Origin: an uncultured Prevotella sp.
GTDB taxonomy: Bacteria > Bacteroidota > Bacteroidia > Bacteroidales > Bacteroidaceae
Assembly (NCBI GenBank): GCA_946415245.1
Contig: CAMKRS010000007.1
Location: 22,286-86,285 of the forward strand
Direction of reading: 5' to 3'
Length of the DNA: 64,000 bases
Positions 23,553 to 33,645 of the stretch are shown in pieces. A model generated the notes under the pieces. That model searched no databases. It was given only the letters and a program-made list of their open reading frames with translations, and had not been told where the DNA came from. The position numbers were made by a program, and so were the translations under genes. The stretch's first letter is position 1. Each line of letters begins with the position of its first letter.

Positions 23553-25589
23553 TTATTGATTCAAGAAGAGGAGCGGATATCTGTCAACACCCTCAGTACT
23601 TCTGTACCAATCCTTGCTGGCGTTCATATCCTGTGCCCACTCCAAGAAGTTAGGATAGGACTTGATAATGCTGGTGCCCTCCTTGGGATAGTTGAAGTTG
23701 GCAGGTACGATGATGACTGATGGGGCATTACCTTGGCCTGGGAAACGAATATCCTGTCCACTCACTTGATTGGTGATATAAATGCCAGCCAGGTAGTCCT
23801 CTATAGTCGTTTTGCTGTCAACAATGACGGTTGTAGAAGTACCTCCACCGGAGTTACCTCCAATGACTGTATTATAGTAGGGGGAGTCATCTGACAGATT
23901 GAGCAATTCGTGAATCTCCTTACCTTCAAATGCGGAGTTTGTATTATGAAGTGTTACATGGTCTTTCGCTCCGCAGGCCAGAAGTGTCAGAGTAATTTCT
24001 GTATCGCTGGCACGTTTTGCGGTCAGTACCACGTCGTTCATGTCGTAGTCGGCCTCATTTGGTCTGTCCTCAAAGCACATGGTATAGGCAACCGTCCTTA
24101 CACTTGGAGACTCTGTGCTCTCGAGGATCTTATTTCCCTGCTTCACTTCGACAATCATATCGCAGAAGTTACAGTCGGCACCATCCTCGAAACAGAGGTA
24201 AGTGCGGTCGTTGGCGCTAAACACGGCAATACGCGGACTCTCAAAATCCATGCCTTGAGGGGTCTTTCCGTTAACTGTTTGCGTTTTGCTTCCGTCAGCT
24301 TTGTCGTAACGGATCAACTGTGATAAGTCTGTACTCATGGCTGAGAAATAGTGGCCCACCAGATGGTTCACCTCTAAGTTCAATCTTCCGTCGCCATAGG
24401 TACATCCGCTGCCACTGCTAGAAACGTCGCCAGCGTTGTTAAAGTCCTTTCGGTTCAAGAATCCAATCATATAACCTGCGGGGATGGCAGGGCTGGCCCA
24501 TGTGCCTTCAGCAGGATTGTCGCCATAGTAGGGGAGAAGATACTCTTTTGTCCTCGAAAAATTATCTCCACCTGCAAAACCATTGATGGCCCTGAATTTC
24601 GGCAATCTCTTGATATCGTCAGCAGAGGTTACCTTGGCAGGATCGTAATAATAATAGTAGATAGTGTTGAAATGGCCCTCTGTTGTCCACATCTGAAGGG
24701 GTACAAGGACGGTTGGGGTACCATCACTGACAATGCAGTTGCCATAACCAGTGAAATACTCATTACTTGCGGCAGAACTTGCCCAGTTGTTGGATTTATT
24801 GGTACCATTGGTCTTGATGGCACCACCGGTCTTTTTCAGGTAACCGGTAACAATGCCTTTAATGGTCTGCATATCTCCTTCGTCAGAAACCTTGCGGCTG
24901 ATGGTACCTCCATCGATAGCCCAACCGCCATCACCTGCAACTCTCTGATGGTCCCAAAGACGGTCGTTAGCCCATGAGCCGTCCTTCCAGTTGTCATAAT
25001 ATCTATGAGTACCACCACCACCTGGTGTTTCGTGACTCATAAAATTATGATATTCACTATTCATGGAAGCCTCGGCACGCTCGGCATTAAACGACTTGAT
25101 GCAGCTTCCGAGAATAATCTCAGAAGGATAGTTGTCGAAAACGGATGCACGGTTACGGGCATTTGCACCCTGATTGAAATCTACAGAAGTGTTTTCGATA
25201 TCAAACACCTTGATGTAATAAACACCTTTGTTGTTGACACATGCGGCTACCAGCTCAGTCAGATAGTCAGGGGCTTCGTAGGTAAGTGTCACCTGCTGGC
25301 CGGCAGAACAGTCCTTAGAAGCAAGGATTTCTGCATCCTCATTGCCGAAAGGTGACTCTGTGAGCAACTGCACCTTGACAATGTTCTCCAGATCAGCATT
25401 GGCGGTAATCGTCACACTTCCATGACGGATTGGTCTCCAATTTTGATTGGGGTCAATCTCAACGCCCAATTGGTTCTTGGCACGCTGAAGAGAGATCTCT
25501 TGATTGACCTGGGTCGCATCAAATTGATATTTGCCACAAGACGCTACTATAGCGATAGCGGCGAAAAGGAATAGATTTTTGAACTTCAT
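23553..25589 (-). CDS. LruC-domain surface lipoprotein
   Basis: 678 residues with a lipoprotein signal (FLFAAIAIVASCG). The C-terminal third holds the LruC/DUF4842 domain with the marker CFEDRPNEADYDMNDVVL. The N-terminal NQNWRPIRHGSVTI resembles the repeat that starts many Bacteroidales LruC proteins. Most likely a surface-exposed or outer membrane lipoprotein; LruC proteins are immunoreactive in Leptospira, with no known activity. It lies 105 bases after the TonB-receptor gene and has its own -7 element TAAATTTG (25636-25629), so it can be transcribed alone. Confidence 0.85.
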   Translation of the reverse strand: MKFKNLFLFAAIAIVASCGKYQFDATQVNQEISLQRAKNQLGVEIDPNQNWRPIRHGSVTITANADLENIVKVQLLTESPFGNEDAEILASKDCSAGQQVTLTYEAPDYLTELVAACVNNKGVYYIKVFDIENTSVDFNQGANARNRASVFDNYPSEIILGSCIKSFNAERAEASMNSEYHNFMSHETPGGGGTHRYYDNWKDGSWANDRLWDHQRVAGDGGWAIDGGTISRKVSDEGDMQTIKGIVTGYLKKTGGAIKTNGTNKSNNWASSAASNEYFTGYGNCIVSDGTPTVLVPLQMWTTEGHFNTIYYYYYDPAKVTSADDIKRLPKFRAINGFAGGDNFSRTKEYLLPYYGDNPAEGTWASPAIPAGYMIGFLNRKDFNNAGDVSSSGSGCTYGDGRLNLEVNHLVGHYFSAMSTDLSQLIRYDKADGSKTQTVNGKTPQGMDFESPRIAVFSANDRTYLCFEDGADCNFCDMIVEVKQGNKILESTESPSVRTVAYTMCFEDRPNEADYDMNDVVLTAKRASDTEITLTLLACGAKDHVTLHNTNSAFEGKEIHELLNLSDDSPYYNTVIGGNSGGGTSTTVIVDSKTTIEDYLAGIYITNQVSGQDIRFPGQGNAPSVIIVPANFNYPKEGTSIIKSYPNFLEWAQDMNASKDWYRSTEGVDRYPLLFLNQ

Positions 25590-25694
25590 TGTTTCCTAAT
25601 AATTTTAATTGTTTCATTGTTTTGGGTGCAAATTTAAGAAAATCTTTTGAATTATGTCTATAAACATAAGAAAAACGTGTTCAATTAACATAAT

Positions 25695-28052
25695 TTAAAA
25701 TTCTACGGTCACTTTTCCGTTAATTTGGCGCCCTGTAAGGTAATTTGGCACAGCCCATTGACGTGAATTGACGTCGGTCACCCAGTAGTAACTGTTGACA
25801 TTGGAAATGCCGAAAAGGTTCAGACAATCCACACCCAACCAAAGGTTTTTCACGCCCTTTCCATCTTTGATGGCCCGGTAGTTCATACCGATGTCAGCAC
25901 GCTTGTAGGCAGGAGCCCGGAAATTCTGTCGTTCGATGCCTCTGTGGGGGGCACCGAAGGGCAGTCCGTCGGCATAAGCCAGTCGTAAGGTCATCCGCCA
26001 GCGGTCGGTGCCTGGGAAATAGTCGGTAAAATGCAGGTTAATGGCCCATCGCTGGTCGGTGGGCTGGGGGAACGATATGCCGTTCATCTTCATCTGTGCT
26101 TTCATCAGCGAGAAGGTGAGCCATGAATCGGTGCCAGGCACAAACTCGCCATACAGTTTCAGGTCCAGACCTGCGGTATAGCCTGAGGCCAGGTTTTCAC
26201 CGTAGTAGGTGGCCTTCACGTTCTGGATGTTATAAGGAATGAGGTTCGACAGTGCCTTGTAATACACCTCTGTGGTAAAGCGGAAGGGACGGTCGAGCAT
26301 TTTAAACCGATAGTCCATTGCGGCGATAAACTGTAACGAGCGCTGGCTCTTGATCTTCTCATTCAGTTTGGCAACCGTGATGCCGTTCTCTGTGACTGTG
26401 TCACGCATCTCTTTATAGAACGGTGCCTGATAGTAGAGGCCGGTCGCGAAACGGAACGTGAGATCGTGGTTGAAGGCTGGTACGACGGCCAGTGAAGCTC
26501 GTGGTGAGACAATCGTCTCTTTGCTGAACGACCAATTGGCCAGTCTAACACCATAATTGAGGGTAAAGAAGTTCTCTCCTTTGGCAAAACGGTAGGTGTC
26601 CTGCATATATGCCTCGATGCGATGACTCTTTACATCGTTTTTGGAGGTGAGGGTATATATCAGGTCAAGACGGTCGGCAGAGTGGGGGATGGAGTAGCCG
26701 CTGGAATCGCGCATCTCGTATTCGCGGGCTTGTTCGCTGATGCGTTCTGTCTTATAGGTGATTCCTACTTCCATGTCATGCCGTTGTGTCTTGTGATTGG
26801 CCATCAACTTAAAACTGACCACGTCGGCCGTCAGGTAGTTACGGGCATGTTCCATGTAAGTTCCTACGCCAAGATGCTCTGACGACTCCGTATCATCGAG
26901 CCAGTATTGGCCCATGATATCGTAGGTTTCTTTCTCCTTGGTATGGAAGGCAGATGTCAGGAATTTTATCTTGGTGGAATCACCAAAATTGCGGGTGATG
27001 GATGCGGTGCCGAAGAGGGTGCGGAACACATCCTTCTCCTGACCGTCGAAATAGACTTTGAATGACTTGACATCCTCCATCGTACCAAACGAGGTCTCGC
27101 GGTCTTCGGGTTTGAAATTGTAATGATTCTCAGAAATGTAGCCGATGATATCCAAGGCCCATCTACTATTGGGTGTATAGCTGATATATGTCTGATAATC
27201 AAAAAAATTAGGTCGATACTCTCCAGTGGTTTCGAGGGAGCCTAAAAGATAACGGTTGGTCTTATAGCGCAGACCATGACTCATGGCAAACTTCTTGTTG
27301 CTCATGCCTAAGTATCCGCTGGCACCTAACAATGAGGCTGTGGCCGTGGCTTCGAAGCGTTTGGGACGTCTGTAGGTGATGTCGAGTGCCGATGACATTT
27401 TGTCGCCGTATTTCGCTTCGAATCCACCGCTGGAAAAACCGATTTTCTCCACCATGTCGGCATTGATGATCGACAGACCTTCCTGTTGTCCGCTGCGGAT
27501 GAGCAGGGGACGGTAGATCTCTACATTGTTGATGTAAACAGAGTTCTCGTCGAATGAGCCACCACGGACATTATATTGTGACGACAGTTCGTTGTGCGAC
27601 GAGACACCAGCCTGTTGCTGGATCAGTTCTTCAACGGCATTGCCGGTAGTCGATGGTCCCTGTTTGGCATCTTCGATATCGAGTTGCTCGGTGGTGCTGG
27701 TCTGTCGCCGTTTCTCGGTGATGGTCACCTCGCGCAGGGCTTCCATTGGCTTCATCACGATCTGTACCGTCAGTTTGCCCTTGGGACGGCGGAACACCCG
27801 TTTGCGAGTGGCATAGCCGATCATGGAGAAGCGTACCTCTACCGAGTCGGCACTGCTCAGGTTGATAGAGAACTCACCCTGCAGGTTGGTCATCGTTACC
27901 TTGCCCTGTTCCAGACAGGATACCGTTACCAGTTCCAGTGCATTATTGTCTTCATCGATCACCTTGCCTTTTAGCGTAAAGTCATCAGCCCAAAGGGTCA
28001 TGCTCATCAGTAGCATGACCGTCAGCAGAAGATATGTCTTCGTTCGCTTCAT
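25695..28052 (-). CDS. TonB-dependent outer membrane receptor with carboxypeptidase-like domain
   Basis: 785 residues. Signal peptide LLLTVMLLMSMTLWA-D; a CarboxypepD_reg-like beta domain at about 25-105 (LKGKVIDEDNNALELVTVS); a plug domain at about 120-230 (NVRGGSFDENSVYINNVEIY); the rest is a 22-strand-type barrel ending NGKVTVEF with terminal Phe. No SusD partner is adjacent, so it is not a standard Sus pair. The substrate is unknown. It diverges from the GH9-nucleotidase gene, 130 bases apart, which may point to related regulation. Confidence 0.9.
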   Translation of the reverse strand: MKRTKTYLLLTVMLLMSMTLWADDFTLKGKVIDEDNNALELVTVSCLEQGKVTMTNLQGEFSINLSSADSVEVRFSMIGYATRKRVFRRPKGKLTVQIVMKPMEALREVTITEKRRQTSTTEQLDIEDAKQGPSTTGNAVEELIQQQAGVSSHNELSSQYNVRGGSFDENSVYINNVEIYRPLLIRSGQQEGLSIINADMVEKIGFSSGGFEAKYGDKMSSALDITYRRPKRFEATATASLLGASGYLGMSNKKFAMSHGLRYKTNRYLLGSLETTGEYRPNFFDYQTYISYTPNSRWALDIIGYISENHYNFKPEDRETSFGTMEDVKSFKVYFDGQEKDVFRTLFGTASITRNFGDSTKIKFLTSAFHTKEKETYDIMGQYWLDDTESSEHLGVGTYMEHARNYLTADVVSFKLMANHKTQRHDMEVGITYKTERISEQAREYEMRDSSGYSIPHSADRLDLIYTLTSKNDVKSHRIEAYMQDTYRFAKGENFFTLNYGVRLANWSFSKETIVSPRASLAVVPAFNHDLTFRFATGLYYQAPFYKEMRDTVTENGITVAKLNEKIKSQRSLQFIAAMDYRFKMLDRPFRFTTEVYYKALSNLIPYNIQNVKATYYGENLASGYTAGLDLKLYGEFVPGTDSWLTFSLMKAQMKMNGISFPQPTDQRWAINLHFTDYFPGTDRWRMTLRLAYADGLPFGAPHRGIERQNFRAPAYKRADIGMNYRAIKDGKGVKNLWLGVDCLNLFGISNVNSYYWVTDVNSRQWAVPNYLTGRQINGKVTVEF

Positions 28053-28115
28053 CAGATATTATAACGCATTTTTCCGTCGATTTGTTGTGCTACCGATGAA
28101 AAAGTGGGTAAAATG

Positions 28116-28147
28116 TTTGGCTTTCTCGCAAAAAGTCCGTATCTTTG
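28116..28147 (+). promoter_or_regulatory. Promoter of the GH9-nucleotidase gene
   Basis: TTTG (28116-28119), 20 bases, TATCTTTG (28140-28147). It lies inside a longer open frame that extends to 27823, and so fixes the start at 28183. Confidence 0.8.
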
Positions 28148-28182
28148 CCCAACTTATTAGCAACATTAGAAACCAACAATTG

Positions 28183-31100
28183 ATGAATGATATGATTCAA
28201 AAGTTTCTTAAGACTGTCGTCCTAGGCGTCGTCCTAATGATGGCCGTGCCGGCAGCAGCCACCAAGGTCCTCGGACTCAAAGTGATCGACAAGAACTACC
28301 TCATGGTGCATTTCCGTGATGGTGAGGTGCATTATCGCGATGACGGTACGGGACCTAGTGCCTATCTGGGCCATTCCTTTGCCGAGGGCGATGATACCCT
28401 GCTTGTGTTTGGTGAACGTCTGGTGGCCGACCGTGCCCAGCAGGCAGCCTTGTGGCGTATCAGTTCCGTTGATGACAAGACCTTTGGCAACGTCCGTCCG
28501 CAGCATGTCTGGCGTAAGTCGAAACCGATGAATTTCGACCATACCCTCACCGCCGAACTCGACCACTGGCTCTTCCTACAGTTGCCGAAGGCGATGAAAC
28601 AGGGCTGCACCTACACCGTGACTATCCCCAAGGGCATCGGTGCCGAAACAACCTCTCTTTCCGTTTGTTTCGACATCTGGAACTCGCAGTCGGAGGCTGT
28701 CCATGTGAATATCATCGGTTACGTGCCCTCCGAGCAGACGCATGCTGCCGACCTCTACCAGTGGTTGGGTGATGGCGGGCAGCGCGACTACAAGGATTTC
28801 GAGGGTAGGCAAGTCTATTTATATAATGTGAAGACGCAGGAAAAACTGAATGTCGGCACAGTGAAGTTCTGGAAGCATGCTGCCGATGCTGAACAGGAGG
28901 CTGGCAAGAAAGCCCTCATCGGTACCGATGTGTGGAACATTGACTTCAAGACCGCCGCCTCAGGCCGTTACCGTTTGGTGGTCGAGGATGTGGGCTGTTC
29001 GATGGACTTCGATATCTCCCCCAACGTCTACTTTGAACCCTATCGCTACTCCGTCCGTGGTTATTATTACATGCGTCTCGGTGAGCCGAAAGATCCCGAA
29101 CATGTCTGGCCTGTGCCCCGTCAACCGCAGTTCATTCCCGATGAGGATCCGAAGGAGTTGACCGTCTATAAGACCGACCTCACCCCGTGGAGTCCTGAGT
29201 GGCGCCAGTTGCGTATGGATGTCTGGGATGAGCCTCACTTCAAAAAGGCCGAGGCCTCGATCTTCTGGAAACACCGTCTGCCCGGCAATCCTGTGAATAC
29301 CGTTGTCCGTGGCGGACATTCCGACGCTTTCGACTGGGACCGTCATCTGGCTCATGTCAGTAATATCTACGACATGTTGCTTCCCTTTATCCTCTCTGAT
29401 GGCCGACTCACCGATGATAACCTCGGTATCCGCGAGAGCGGCAACGGCATTCCCGACCTGATCGACGAGGCCCGAAACGAGGTAGATTTCTTCCTCTCCA
29501 TCCGCGACGGCGAGGCCTATTCGCAGGGTGTCACCAATCCCTGTTCCGACTGGACGGTGATGTTCCAGGCCGGCTGTACCACGATGGCTGCTTGGGCCAA
29601 TGCCGCCAACTGTGCCGTACTTGCCGAGGCCTTCCGTCTGCAGCACAATGACTCCCTCCAACAGTATTATACCACCGAGGCTATCAAGGCCTTCCGCTTT
29701 GCTGAGAAACAGGAGAACCAGCAACTCGATGACATGCAGGACGTCGGCAGCATTCAGATGCGTGGGCGTGACTTCCGTCAGTTGGCTGCTGCTTTCCTCT
29801 ACAACCTTACCGGTGAGCAGCAATGGGAGGATATCTTTGCAGAGGAGAGCATGATTAAGACGCCTCAATCATCGCTTTTCAGCAAGGGGCGTCAGGGCTT
29901 CTTCGGTATCGGTGTTACCAACCGCCACGAAGCCGGTGATGTGCCCTTCTGTCAGCTGTGGGCTGCTGCCGCATACCTCATCTGTCCGCACCCCCGCCAT
30001 CACGCAACCCTTTATGACAATCTTCGCGCCAGCATCAATGCACAGGCTGAGAGCTATAATATCAGTCATATGGCCGAGCGTCCTTCACGTCGCAGTGCCA
30101 ACGACACTCGTTGGCAGGTATCTCAGAACCTCCAGCTTGTGATGATGGCCCACTATATGGCTGACAACGATGTCCGTAAACGTGAGCTTGAACATGTCAT
30201 GATGACTGAGGCCGGATGGGCTCTCGGACGTAACCCTGGCAATATTGTCGAGATGACAGGTCTGGGTGAGCGTCATATCACTGACTGCTACACCACGGGT
30301 CGTAACGACGGTGCGCCTGAGTGCCATCCGGGTCAGACGCCCTTTAACGGCACCGAGACCTGGTCGCCTGGTCAGAACGGTGGCGATGCGCAGGTCATCC
30401 TGAAATACTGCTATCCTGCATGGGATCAGGGTTGGCCACGTCAGGAGTCCTATTTCAATCAGCGTTACTTCTGGGTCAATGGCGAGTTCACACCCCGAGA
30501 GACCATGCGTGGTAAGATGGCCTTGCTAGGCTACCTTAATGCCGTCGCCCAGCAGCAGAAGCCTATCGTGGTGCTCTACGAGAATGATATGCACTGCGCC
30601 ATCGACAACTACGCTCGTCTGGCCGGTCTCCGCGAGATGGTCGCCTCGGGGGATAGTCTCGCTGTGGCCCTCGTCAGCTGTGGCGATTATCTGCAGGGTG
30701 GCGTGGCTGGCTCTATTTCAAAGGGCCAGTACATTGTTGATATCCTCCGCCACATGCCATACGATGCTATCGGACTGGGCAACCACGAGTTTGATTATGG
30801 TGTGCCTCGCATGCGCGAACTCCTTGACCAGCTGCCGTCGCCCATCGTTTGCGCTAACTTTTTCGAGGCTGGCTCTCCTATACCATTTTATGCGCCTTAT
30901 GTCATCCGTCAGTTGGGCGGTCGCCGTGTGGCGTTCGTTGGCGTCGTCACCAGCGAAACCATGCGTTCGGAAGCCTATTCATTCTATGATGACAACGGTC
31001 TGTTACTCTATGATCTGAAACCTCGCGAGATTGCCCGCATTGTGCAGCAAGCCGTTGACGAGGCCCGTAATCAGGGTGCCGATATCGTGGTGCTCATCTC

Positions 31101-32031
31101 GCATCTTGGCGAGCAGCCTGTGACCAACCACCTCAATAGTCACGAACTCGTGGCCCGTACCCGAGGCATTGATGTGGTGCTCGATGGTCACAGTCATTCC
31201 GCCATCGAACAAAGCGAGGCACCCAATCTCGATGGTCGTATGATTCCCGTTACGCAGACCGGTACCCAGCTCCAGAATATTGGTCGGCTGACCATCGCCC
31301 CCGACGGCAAATGTACCACTCGTCTTATCCCGCTCGCTGATGCCGTCTACCAGCAGCCACGCATCAAGGCCGTGACCGACAGTGTGAAAAACCTGATGAA
31401 GCAGGTCACAGAGCGAGAGATCATTCGCAGTCCCTTCGATCTGACCATCTACGAAGCCGACGGTAAGACACGTCTGGTGCGCAGTGGTGAGGCGAATATT
31501 GGCGACCTTGTGGCCGATGCCTTCCGTACTGTCCTGAAAACGGACATCGGATTGCAAAATGGTGGTGGTATCCGCAACTCCATTGGAAAGGGATCCATCA
31601 CCTATGGCAAGGTACTCGATGCACTGCCTTTCGGTAACCCGATGATCACACTTGAGGCCACCGGGCAACAGATTGTCGACATGCTCCAGAAGTGCGCTAC
31701 TTACACAGTCGAGGACGGTAGTTTCCCACAGGTGTCGGGTTTACAGTTTAAGATTACCGACCGTGCAGGTGTACGCACCGTATCCGATGTTCAAGTGCTT
31801 GACGCCGCTTCTGGTCAGTACAGCCCTATCGACCTCATGCGTCACTACACCATCGCTACGACGGAATACACCATCAAGGGCGGATTCTACGACACACTGA
31901 AATCTGCCCGTGTTATCAGTATCACCTCGCAGAGCTATTGCGACTGTCTGGCTGATTTTCTTGGCACCTTCAATGGTACGATGCCACAGTCCTATGCGAA
32001 GCCTCAGGGCCGCATTACTTTCGAGAAATGA
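28183..32031 (+). CDS. GH9 cellulase fused to a complete 5'-nucleotidase
   Basis: 1282 residues from ATG 28183 (28192 is also possible). Signal peptide FLKTVVLGVVLMMAVPAAA. Part 1 (about 25-790): Ig-like N-terminal cellulase domain (AVHVNIIGYVPSEQ) and a GH9 catalytic domain, with DAFDWDRH (Asp381 and Asp384, nucleophile/base pair) and Glu768 in VNGEFTPRE as probable acid. Part 2 (793-1282): metallophosphatase with YENDMHC (Asp802, His804), SCGDYLQGG, GNHE (866-869), DGHSHS (Gly1002 to His1005), and the 5'-nucleotidase C-terminal domain (GLQNGGGIRNSI, YGKVLDALPFGNPM). No second signal peptide lies between the parts. Each half is a known secreted family; the combination is unusual. Confidence 0.88.
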   Translation: MNDMIQKFLKTVVLGVVLMMAVPAAATKVLGLKVIDKNYLMVHFRDGEVHYRDDGTGPSAYLGHSFAEGDDTLLVFGERLVADRAQQAALWRISSVDDKTFGNVRPQHVWRKSKPMNFDHTLTAELDHWLFLQLPKAMKQGCTYTVTIPKGIGAETTSLSVCFDIWNSQSEAVHVNIIGYVPSEQTHAADLYQWLGDGGQRDYKDFEGRQVYLYNVKTQEKLNVGTVKFWKHAADAEQEAGKKALIGTDVWNIDFKTAASGRYRLVVEDVGCSMDFDISPNVYFEPYRYSVRGYYYMRLGEPKDPEHVWPVPRQPQFIPDEDPKELTVYKTDLTPWSPEWRQLRMDVWDEPHFKKAEASIFWKHRLPGNPVNTVVRGGHSDAFDWDRHLAHVSNIYDMLLPFILSDGRLTDDNLGIRESGNGIPDLIDEARNEVDFFLSIRDGEAYSQGVTNPCSDWTVMFQAGCTTMAAWANAANCAVLAEAFRLQHNDSLQQYYTTEAIKAFRFAEKQENQQLDDMQDVGSIQMRGRDFRQLAAAFLYNLTGEQQWEDIFAEESMIKTPQSSLFSKGRQGFFGIGVTNRHEAGDVPFCQLWAAAAYLICPHPRHHATLYDNLRASINAQAESYNISHMAERPSRRSANDTRWQVSQNLQLVMMAHYMADNDVRKRELEHVMMTEAGWALGRNPGNIVEMTGLGERHITDCYTTGRNDGAPECHPGQTPFNGTETWSPGQNGGDAQVILKYCYPAWDQGWPRQESYFNQRYFWVNGEFTPRETMRGKMALLGYLNAVAQQQKPIVVLYENDMHCAIDNYARLAGLREMVASGDSLAVALVSCGDYLQGGVAGSISKGQYIVDILRHMPYDAIGLGNHEFDYGVPRMRELLDQLPSPIVCANFFEAGSPIPFYAPYVIRQLGGRRVAFVGVVTSETMRSEAYSFYDDNGLLLYDLKPREIARIVQQAVDEARNQGADIVVLISHLGEQPVTNHLNSHELVARTRGIDVVLDGHSHSAIEQSEAPNLDGRMIPVTQTGTQLQNIGRLTIAPDGKCTTRLIPLADAVYQQPRIKAVTDSVKNLMKQVTEREIIRSPFDLTIYEADGKTRLVRSGEANIGDLVADAFRTVLKTDIGLQNGGGIRNSIGKGSITYGKVLDALPFGNPMITLEATGQQIVDMLQKCATYTVEDGSFPQVSGLQFKITDRAGVRTVSDVQVLDAASGQYSPIDLMRHYTIATTEYTIKGGFYDTLKSARVISITSQSYCDCLADFLGTFNGTMPQSYAKPQGRITFEK

Positions 32032-32054
32032 CGATATAGGTTACAATAAAAATA

Positions 32055-32079
32055 GGCCAGGGCGTTTTCCCTGGCCTTT
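32055..32079 (+). terminator. Intrinsic terminator after the GH9-nucleotidase gene
   Basis: GGCCAGGG (32055-32062) pairs with CCCTGGCC (32069-32076), loop CGTTTT, followed by TTT. It could also serve the converging Spy-like gene. Confidence 0.8.
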
Positions 32080-32099
32080 CCATTTTAGTAAAGGGGCTG

Positions 32100-32672
32100 T
32101 TATTTATTTTGTTTTTGTGGTTTTGGCTGGTGGGGATGCTGGCCGTTGTGCGGCCCCTTCCCGGGACCGTTGGGGCGGCTGGCGTTGGGTCTGTCGCCAT
32201 TCCATTTGCCGCGCTGGTTGGCGGGTCCGCGCTTTGCGAGACGATTCATCGACTGCTTCTCCAATTCATAGACGCGCTGAATCTGTTTGGCCGTTAGGAA
32301 TTTGCTGTATTTATCGAAGTATTCCTGACGAAGGGAGAGCATTTTCTGACTGTGTTCGAATTGGTCTTTGATGGCCTTCTCGGCCTCGGCATCAGTCATC
32401 TCTGCACGGTTCTTTTTCTGGCCGTGGCCTTTGGGACGTAAGGCCCACACCTCCTTCTGATAAGCGCTGTAGGTCTCGATGAACTTCTGACTGGTGGCAT
32501 CGTCGAGTGCCAGTTGGCGGGCGATGTGCTTGGCTTGCATCGCAGCCATCTGTTCACGGCTCATGCGTTGTTTCTTACTAGTCTGCTGGGCGTTGGCCTC
32601 CTGTGCCGATACGGCGGTGCTGAAAACAATCATCATAATGGTTGTCAGCAGAATTCTAAATACTTTCATCAT
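32100..32672 (-). CDS. Spy/CpxP-like periplasmic protein
   Basis: 190 residues. Signal peptide LLTTIMMIVFSTAVSAQ; then a helical region (about 30-140) rich in Lys, Gln and Glu with KHIARQLALDDATSQKFIETY and LTAKQIQRVYELE, which resembles LTXXQ-type Spy/CpxP chaperones; the C-terminal 45 residues are Pro/Gly/His-rich. Last gene of the sigma factor operon and overlaps the anti-sigma gene by 17 bases, so it is probably an envelope-stress effector or sensor partner. Confidence 0.75.
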   Translation of the reverse strand: MMKVFRILLTTIMMIVFSTAVSAQEANAQQTSKKQRMSREQMAAMQAKHIARQLALDDATSQKFIETYSAYQKEVWALRPKGHGQKKNRAEMTDAEAEKAIKDQFEHSQKMLSLRQEYFDKYSKFLTAKQIQRVYELEKQSMNRLAKRGPANQRGKWNGDRPNASRPNGPGKGPHNGQHPHQPKPQKQNK

Positions 32673-33036
32673 TGTCTAATTCGTTTAAGTAGTTATCTAA
32701 AAATTGTTCTTCTTGATATACCTCGAGCAGGTAGTCCTGATCGTCGGTGCTGAGATTGTTGAATGCCAATTCCACGTTTTCGAAGTCGTCGGTGGTGGCA
32801 TCACTGCCTTGCGGCAGCGCCTTCTTGACGATGAAAAGCAGGGCGATGCATGCAGCGACGGCAATCACTGCGCGGACGGTCATGCGGACGATGCGGGCCT
32901 TACGAGATTCTCCTGCGGGAGCACTACTCTCTTTCAGCTCTTTCATCACGTTCTCCTCGAGCTCGTCGAAGAATCCGTCGGGCACGGTGTAGGGCATCTG
33001 CTTGCCAATGTGGCTGAAATCATAATTCTGTTCCAT
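32656..33036 (-). CDS. Probable anti-sigma factor, single-pass membrane protein
   Basis: 126 residues. An N-terminal cytosolic part (PYTVPDGFFDELEENVMKEL), one transmembrane segment (AVIAVAACIALLFIV, about 56-72), and an acidic periplasmic end. The position three bases after an ECF sigma gene and the topology fit an anti-sigma factor, although no zinc motif is visible. The N-terminal PDGFFDELE type is common in Bacteroidales proteins of this kind. Confidence 0.7.
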   Translation of the reverse strand: MEQNYDFSHIGKQMPYTVPDGFFDELEENVMKELKESSAPAGESRKARIVRMTVRAVIAVAACIALLFIVKKALPQGSDATTDDFENVELAFNNLSTDDQDYLLEVYQEEQFLDNYLNELDNDESI

Positions 33037-33039
33037 ATA

Positions 33040-33582
33040 TTATATGTCGTTTGAGTTCATATACTTGATGATTTTCTCTTTCGCAAAGTGGTAGTTCGCC
33101 TTGACGGTAGCTTCCGTGGAGTCGGTGACGGCGGCTATCTCGCGGTACGACAACTCGTCGTAGTAGCGGAGGTTGAAGGCCAGCTGCTGTTTAGCGGGTA
33201 GGGCAGTGATGGCCTCTTGCAGTCGGATGGCTTCGGCATTGCCGTAGACAAAGTAGTCGTCGGCCTTTATCGTGAGTGCCGCCAGAGGCGTCTCGTCGAG
33301 TGACAGCGTCGTCTTGCCTTGGTTCCGTCCTAACAGACGCAGGGCTTCGTTGGTAGCGATGCGAAAGATCCAGGCCTTGAACGAGCCCTCGCCGCTATAC
33401 TGACTGAAGGAGCGGAAGATGCGGAGGAATGTGTCCTGTGTCGCGTCCTGTGCGTCAGCATGGCTCACCACCAGTCGGCGGATATGCCAATAGACTGGCT
33501 CCTTGTATTTCGCCATCAGCAGTCGGAATCCCTTTTCTGCGTTCTCCCTGATCAACGGGATGATTTGATTATCGTCTGTCAT
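33040..33582 (-). CDS. ECF-type RNA polymerase sigma factor
   Basis: 180 residues, sigma-70 family. Region 2: VSHADAQDATQDTFLRIFRS and FKAWIFRIATNEALR near 40-85. Region 4: ALPAKQQLAFNLRYYDELSYREIA and the HTH DSTEATVKANYHFAKEKI at the C-terminus. First gene of a three-gene operon with a membrane protein and a periplasmic Spy-like protein, so envelope stress control is likely. No standard -7/-33 promoter is seen upstream, in line with self-control. Confidence 0.92.
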   Translation of the reverse strand: MTDDNQIIPLIRENAEKGFRLLMAKYKEPVYWHIRRLVVSHADAQDATQDTFLRIFRSFSQYSGEGSFKAWIFRIATNEALRLLGRNQGKTTLSLDETPLAALTIKADDYFVYGNAEAIRLQEAITALPAKQQLAFNLRYYDELSYREIAAVTDSTEATVKANYHFAKEKIIKYMNSNDI

Positions 33583-33645
33583 CTGATAATATGACCTTCA
33601 GAATGGTGGAAAGTAAAAAGCTGAGGCGAAGAAAAGTGAAATATA

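Noticed and set aside
27823..28182. 360-base in-frame extension upstream of the GH9-nucleotidase gene
   Set aside because: It is antisense to the TonB-receptor gene and contains the promoter at 28116-28147; the start at 28183 gives a proper signal peptide.
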